A DNA stretch of 54,902 bases from Pseudomonas sputi (GTDB lineage Bacteria > Pseudomonadota > Gammaproteobacteria > Pseudomonadales > Pseudomonadaceae), in NCBI RefSeq assembly GCF_021603585.1, contig NZ_BQHI01000030.1, positions 1 to 54,902 of the forward strand. Reading direction: 5' to 3'. Both the position numbers and the translations under genes were made by a program. This document shows, in pieces, positions 51,544 through 54,902 of the stretch; the stretch's first letter is position 1, and each line of letters opens with the position of its first letter. The notes below the pieces were generated by a model. The model was not told the origin of the DNA. It did not search any database and was given only the letters and a program-made list of their open reading frames with translations.

Positions 51544-53334
51544 ATGACCACGACCGAACAGCTGAGTGCCTTGAGCTCGATCCTGACTCAAAGCGGTTTA
51601 CACAGCCTGTTCCAGCCGATCATTTGCCTCTCCGAACGACGCATTCTCGGCTACGAAGCCCTGACCCGCGGCCCGTCCAACAGCCCGCTGCACTCCCCCA
51701 TCGCCCTGTTCGCCGTGGCCCGCCAGGCCGGACGCTTGAGCGAACTGGAAATCGCCTGCCGCCAGAGTGCCTGTCGTCGTTTCAACGAACAGCAGTTGCC
51801 GGGCAAGCTGTTTCTCAACGTCTCGCCCGAATCCCTGCTCGAAGCGGCGCACCAGCCGGGGCGCACGCTGCAGCTGCTTCAGGATTTCGGCATTCCACCG
51901 AGTCAGGTAGTGATCGAACTCACCGAACAGACACCAATCGATGATTTCCAGTTGCTGCAAACTGCGCTGCATCACTATCGGGCAATGGGGTTTTCAATTG
52001 CCCTCGATGATCTTGGCGCCGGTTATTCGAGCCTGCGTCTATGGTCGGAATTGCGACCGGATTACGTGAAGATCGATCGGCACTTTATCGACGGCATTCA
52101 CCAAGACGCATTGAAACGCGAGTTCGTCGGATCGATCCTGCAAATCGCCAAGGCCTCAAGGGCACAGGTGATTGCCGAAGGCATCGAACTGCCGGAAGAG
52201 TTGGCGGTGTTGACCGAAATGGGGGTGGATCTGGTACAGGGCTATCTGCTCGGACGCCCTCAAGAGCACCCGCCGCGCGATGCCCGGGCCTTGATGCCCA
52301 AACACGACAGCAGCGCCGTTGCGCTGAACGATGAAGGCAGCGACCTCAGCGCCCTGCTCAACGATCAACCGGCCGTGAATCGCGAAACGCCGACCGCCAC
52401 CGTACTTGAGGCCTTTCGTCGCCAGGCCAATCTCAACTCGCTGGCGGTGCTCGACGAACAGGGCCAGCCCTGCGGCATCGTTCATCGTCACTCGTTGTCC
52501 GATGCGCTGCTCAAACCGTTTGCCACCGACCTGTTCGCCCGCAAACCGATCAGCCGCCTGATGAACGACGACTTCCTGGCCGTGGAAATGAGCCAGTCGC
52601 TGCAACAGGTCAGCCGCCTGATCACCAGCCGCGCCCGGCAACGCATCGAAGAAGATTTCATCATCACCCTCAACGGCAGCTACCTGGGTCTGGGCCGGGT
52701 GATTGATGTGCTCAAACTGATTACCGAGCTGAAAATCCAGCAGGCCCGCTATGCCAATCCGCTGACGTTGTTGCCGGGGAATGTGCCGATTCAGCAATGC
52801 CTGACGCGGTTGCTGCAACAGGGACGGGAGTCGGTCATTTGTTATGTCGACATCGACAGCTTCAAACCCTTTAACGATATCTATGGGTATGGGCGTGGGG
52901 ATGAAGTGTTGCTGTGTCTGGCGCAATGCCTCAACGAACGCGTCGACCCGTCCCGCGACTTTGTCGGGCATATTGGGGGGGATGATTTTCTATTGGTGCT
53001 CGGCCCTGAGGATTGGCGCAAACGACTTAACCAATTGCTTGATGACTTCCAGAGCCAATGCCGACGCTTCTATCGCCCGGAACATCTGGAGGCTGGGTGT
53101 TTTGTTGCGCCGAATCGCCAGGGTATACGTCAGGAATTTCCGTTGTTGTCACTGTCCATTGGCGTGGTGCATTTGCATCCTGAGGCGTGTGCGCAACTGG
53201 ATGCGAGTCAGTTGGCGGAAATGGCGTCGCAGGCGAAGCATCATGCGAAGAATGTTCCGGGGTATAGCGTGCATTTGATTGATAGTCTTATTACCGCAGA
53301 CGTCCATTCGCCTCAGTCAATCGGCCAACGCTAA
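51544..53334 (+). CDS. EAL-CBS-GGDEF cyclic-di-GMP protein
   Basis: A 596-residue cytosolic protein with an N-terminal EAL phosphodiesterase domain (about 15-250), two CBS-like repeats (about 280-400) and a C-terminal GGDEF domain (about 420-585). The EAL catalytic residues look intact: YEALTRG, IELTEQ, ALDDLGAGYSSLRLW, VKIDRHFIDG, VIAEGIE. The GGDEF signature is altered to GGDDF (478-482), keeping an acidic residue but not the canonical Glu. This order suggests a phosphodiesterase sensing adenine nucleotides through CBS, with weak or regulatory GGDEF. It follows prc, as in other Pseudomonas. Confidence 0.9.
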   Translation: MTTTEQLSALSSILTQSGLHSLFQPIICLSERRILGYEALTRGPSNSPLHSPIALFAVARQAGRLSELEIACRQSACRRFNEQQLPGKLFLNVSPESLLEAAHQPGRTLQLLQDFGIPPSQVVIELTEQTPIDDFQLLQTALHHYRAMGFSIALDDLGAGYSSLRLWSELRPDYVKIDRHFIDGIHQDALKREFVGSILQIAKASRAQVIAEGIELPEELAVLTEMGVDLVQGYLLGRPQEHPPRDARALMPKHDSSAVALNDEGSDLSALLNDQPAVNRETPTATVLEAFRRQANLNSLAVLDEQGQPCGIVHRHSLSDALLKPFATDLFARKPISRLMNDDFLAVEMSQSLQQVSRLITSRARQRIEEDFIITLNGSYLGLGRVIDVLKLITELKIQQARYANPLTLLPGNVPIQQCLTRLLQQGRESVICYVDIDSFKPFNDIYGYGRGDEVLLCLAQCLNERVDPSRDFVGHIGGDDFLLVLGPEDWRKRLNQLLDDFQSQCRRFYRPEHLEAGCFVAPNRQGIRQEFPLLSLSIGVVHLHPEACAQLDASQLAEMASQAKHHAKNVPGYSVHLIDSLITADVHSPQSIGQR

Positions 53335-53354
53335 CTCCTCAGACAACACAAATC

Positions 53355-53380
53355 CCTGTGGAAGCGGGTTTGCCCGCGAA
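53355..53380. repeat. Half REP element
   Basis: A single CTGTGGAAGCGGGTTTGCCC-like REP half after the EAL gene, in the convergent gap before the putative immunity gene. Confidence 0.5.
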
Positions 53381-53797
53381 CTACCAAGACGACTGATTCT
53401 CCGCACGTGCTTTTTTTAGTTCATCATTCCATTGTTCAACTGCCAATCTATATATATCTTCAAAAAAGCCACGTGGATCGTCTACCATCGTTTCATCCCA
53501 CGCAACACACGTATTCGAGTCGTAGTCATCTTCAAATAATTTTGAAAAATCAAAACCTGGCGAACTCAAAGCCTCTTCAAGAACTTTAACCATCAAAAAT
53601 TTATGCCTATACGTATATCCAAAAAAACCACCTAAAATAAACTTCCTTATAACAACCTCTCTATCGACTGCATCATTGGGGTCGTAAATAGATAGGGCTA
53701 CCCCCAATGTCTCCTCCAGATCATAGGTTCCTATCCCACCAAGCCAATAAGAAAGCTGGGGGATAAACGGAAGATTCACACCCGGCGACATCAACAT
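53381..53797 (-). CDS. Putative RHS toxin immunity protein
   Basis: A 138-residue soluble protein, markedly lower in G+C than the neighbouring backbone. It begins MLMSPGVNLPFI, contains FFGYTYRHKFLMVKVLEEAL and acidic FEDDYDS, and ends with a charged helix. No family recognised. AGGAGC seven bases before the ATG overlaps the RHS stop codon region (9-base gap), so translation is coupled to the toxin. Location directly behind an RHS C-terminus is the basis for the immunity call. Confidence 0.65.
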   Translation of the reverse strand: MLMSPGVNLPFIPQLSYWLGGIGTYDLEETLGVALSIYDPNDAVDREVVIRKFILGGFFGYTYRHKFLMVKVLEEALSSPGFDFSKLFEDDYDSNTCVAWDETMVDDPRGFFEDIYRLAVEQWNDELKKARAENQSSW

Positions 53798-53806
53798 AAA
53801 ACGCTC

Positions 53807-54902
53807 CTAATCCGGAAAAGCTGTGTAAGGGCTACTAACATTTTGTCTGCGAAACCGCACTTCAGAATAATTCAACTCATCTACATATCGTGGATTTTGT
53901 TGATCTCTCCTATTCGGCTTATATCCTCTACCACCATTCGGCATCTCTTTCCTCACCACCGGGTCTCCCTGTGGTGTAAATCCTGTAGGAGCAGAAGGTG
54001 TTCGGCTCATTCTGGAAACAGCATCATTGATAGCATGGAGCTGCAGTCGCCAACTCTTGAACTGAGAGCTCGAATTTACCCTCTCCCGTACTCCACTTAC
54101 TGTGGGATGACTGCCATCAACAGATCTTTGCTTGAGCGCATGATCTGGAATTTCCGGATTATGTTTAGCGACAGTATGCATTTGGTACAAAGCCTCGTAT
54201 TCATTCACTCGCCTCTTCGCATTCGCCTCTGCCAACTCATCAATCTTCGCCCGCCGTTCCTGCGCTGTCATGCGCGGCAGCTGGGGCTCGCCTTCATGAA
54301 CAACCGAACCACCTACCCCATCTGGCACCGAACAACCCGGCTTATTCGGCGGCGGACAGTTGGACGTCAACCCCAACGGATCCACCCACCCCGTCGGATT
54401 CGGTACATACCGGTACTGATTCAGCCCACCCGCCAGCTTCACCGGATCCGGCGTCAAGTACCGTCCCACGTCCGGGTCGTAATACCGGTGCCGGTTGTAA
54501 TGCAGCCCGCTTTCGTCATCGAAGTACTGCCCCTGAAAGCGCAGTGGCTGGTTCAGGTAGTCCTCGGTCGCCAGTTCCAGCGAGGTGACTTTGCCGTAGG
54601 CGCTGTATTTGGCTGACCAGACGATCTCGCCGCTGTAGTCGGTCAGCTCCTGCGGGGTGCCGAGGTGGTCGAGTTGGTAGTAGAACGGGCAGGCGCGTTT
54701 CGGGCCTTTGCCGTCGAGCATCGCCAGCGGGCGGAAGGTGCCGGGTTCGTAGATGAAGCTGCGATGCTGGGTCGGGCTGCTTTCGGCGATCAGGTGGTCG
54801 CCTTGCCAGAAGAACTCGGTGGTCTGGCCGTCGACGGTCTTGCGGATGCGCCGGCCGAAGGCGTCGTACTGGTAGCTGGCGCTGGTGCCGTCGGGACGGG
54901 TC
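53807..54902 (-). CDS. RHS-repeat protein, C-terminal part (5' end beyond window)
   Basis: The reading frame stays open to the window edge; the ATG at 54721 is internal. The RHS core is clear: YD-repeats (YQYDAFGRRIRKTVDG), EFFWQGDHLIAE, YYQLDHLGTPQELTD and the hallmark RYYDPDVGRYLTPDPVKLAGG. The conserved cleavage-type boundary WVDPLGL ends near 54368. After it come about 186 residues of different composition, A+T-rich, with QHALKQR-like and SSSQFKSWRL segments and a terminal SPYTAFPD. This is the variable toxin tip. A CdiA-type RNase A-like fold is a weak suggestion. RHS tips are delivered by type VI secretion or wall release; the carrier is not in the window. Confidence 0.85.
   Translation of the reverse strand, partial: TRPDGTSASYQYDAFGRRIRKTVDGQTTEFFWQGDHLIAESSPTQHRSFIYEPGTFRPLAMLDGKGPKRACPFYYQLDHLGTPQELTDYSGEIVWSAKYSAYGKVTSLELATEDYLNQPLRFQGQYFDDESGLHYNRHRYYDPDVGRYLTPDPVKLAGGLNQYRYVPNPTGWVDPLGLTSNCPPPNKPGCSVPDGVGGSVVHEGEPQLPRMTAQERRAKIDELAEANAKRRVNEYEALYQMHTVAKHNPEIPDHALKQRSVDGSHPTVSGVRERVNSSSQFKSWRLQLHAINDAVSRMSRTPSAPTGFTPQGDPVVRKEMPNGGRGYKPNRRDQQNPRYVDELNYSEVRFRRQNVSSPYTAFPD

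Noticed and set aside
53807-54721. Complete small gene of 304 codons starting at 54721
   Set aside because: The frame continues with in-frame RHS repeat sequence to the window edge, so the ATG is internal and the gene is truncated by the window rather than short.

Overview
The window is a G+C-rich, gene-dense piece of a Pseudomonas chromosome, most likely from the P. fluorescens group. Three things suggest this: the protein families, the gene order (speE / mtnC-mtnD-mtnB / aroC / prmB / folE; minCDE-rluA-aminopeptidase-ABC operon-prc; a purine catabolism cluster), and the many REP-type palindromes of that group. No rRNA, tRNA, CRISPR array, integrase or intact insertion sequence was seen. Functions are assigned from motifs and recalled family resemblance, not from database searches.

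Layout. 0.2-3.6 kb: an RraB-like RNase E regulator, small hypotheticals, spermidine synthase and an ankyrin protein. 3.7-6.2 kb: a fatty acyl-CoA synthetase divergent from a DUF3509 gene that has a sigma-54-like promoter. 6.3-10.5 kb: leftward operon aroC-MFS-mtnB-mtnD-mtnC (chorismate synthesis plus methionine salvage). 10.6-16.5 kb: housekeeping and hypothetical genes, including prmB, an isochorismatase-fold hydrolase lacking the usual Cys, a Smr protein, folE and a glutaredoxin. 16.5-20.5 kb: aminotransferase/MarR divergent pair, a purine permease and a LysE exporter. 20.6-22.2 kb: an orphan protein resembling Pseudomonas toxin/effector-type proteins.

22.3-31.2 kb is a complete route from urate to glyoxylate and urea: uraH (leftward), then puuE-uraD-alc-allA-puuD, a xanthine/urate permease and two tandem Tsx-type porins. 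TTGT-NN-ACAA sites before the purine permease, uraH and puuE suggest one shared repressor encoded elsewhere. 31.3-38.8 kb: patatin phospholipase, LpxL/HtrB-like acyltransferase, minCDE, an RluA-type pseudouridine synthase, an unnamed glycosyltransferase-like protein and an M18 aminopeptidase. 38.9-41.3 kb: a 58-residue membrane protein and a large MscS channel, followed by a heptamer repeat and a dispersed-repeat-like block.

41.7-48.1 kb: a GntR/UTRA regulator divergent from a binding protein-phosphodiesterase-permease-permease-ATPase-HAD operon. The intergenic region carries candidate Pho boxes in both directions and two HutC/PhnR-like operators, which fits uptake and cleavage of a phosphorus compound under phosphate limitation. 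48.2-53.3 kb: quinone oxidoreductase, Prc/AlgO-type protease and an EAL-CBS-GGDEF protein. The window ends in the 3' part of an RHS gene (leftward, truncated by the window edge) whose A+T-rich C-terminal toxin region is coupled to a small putative immunity gene.
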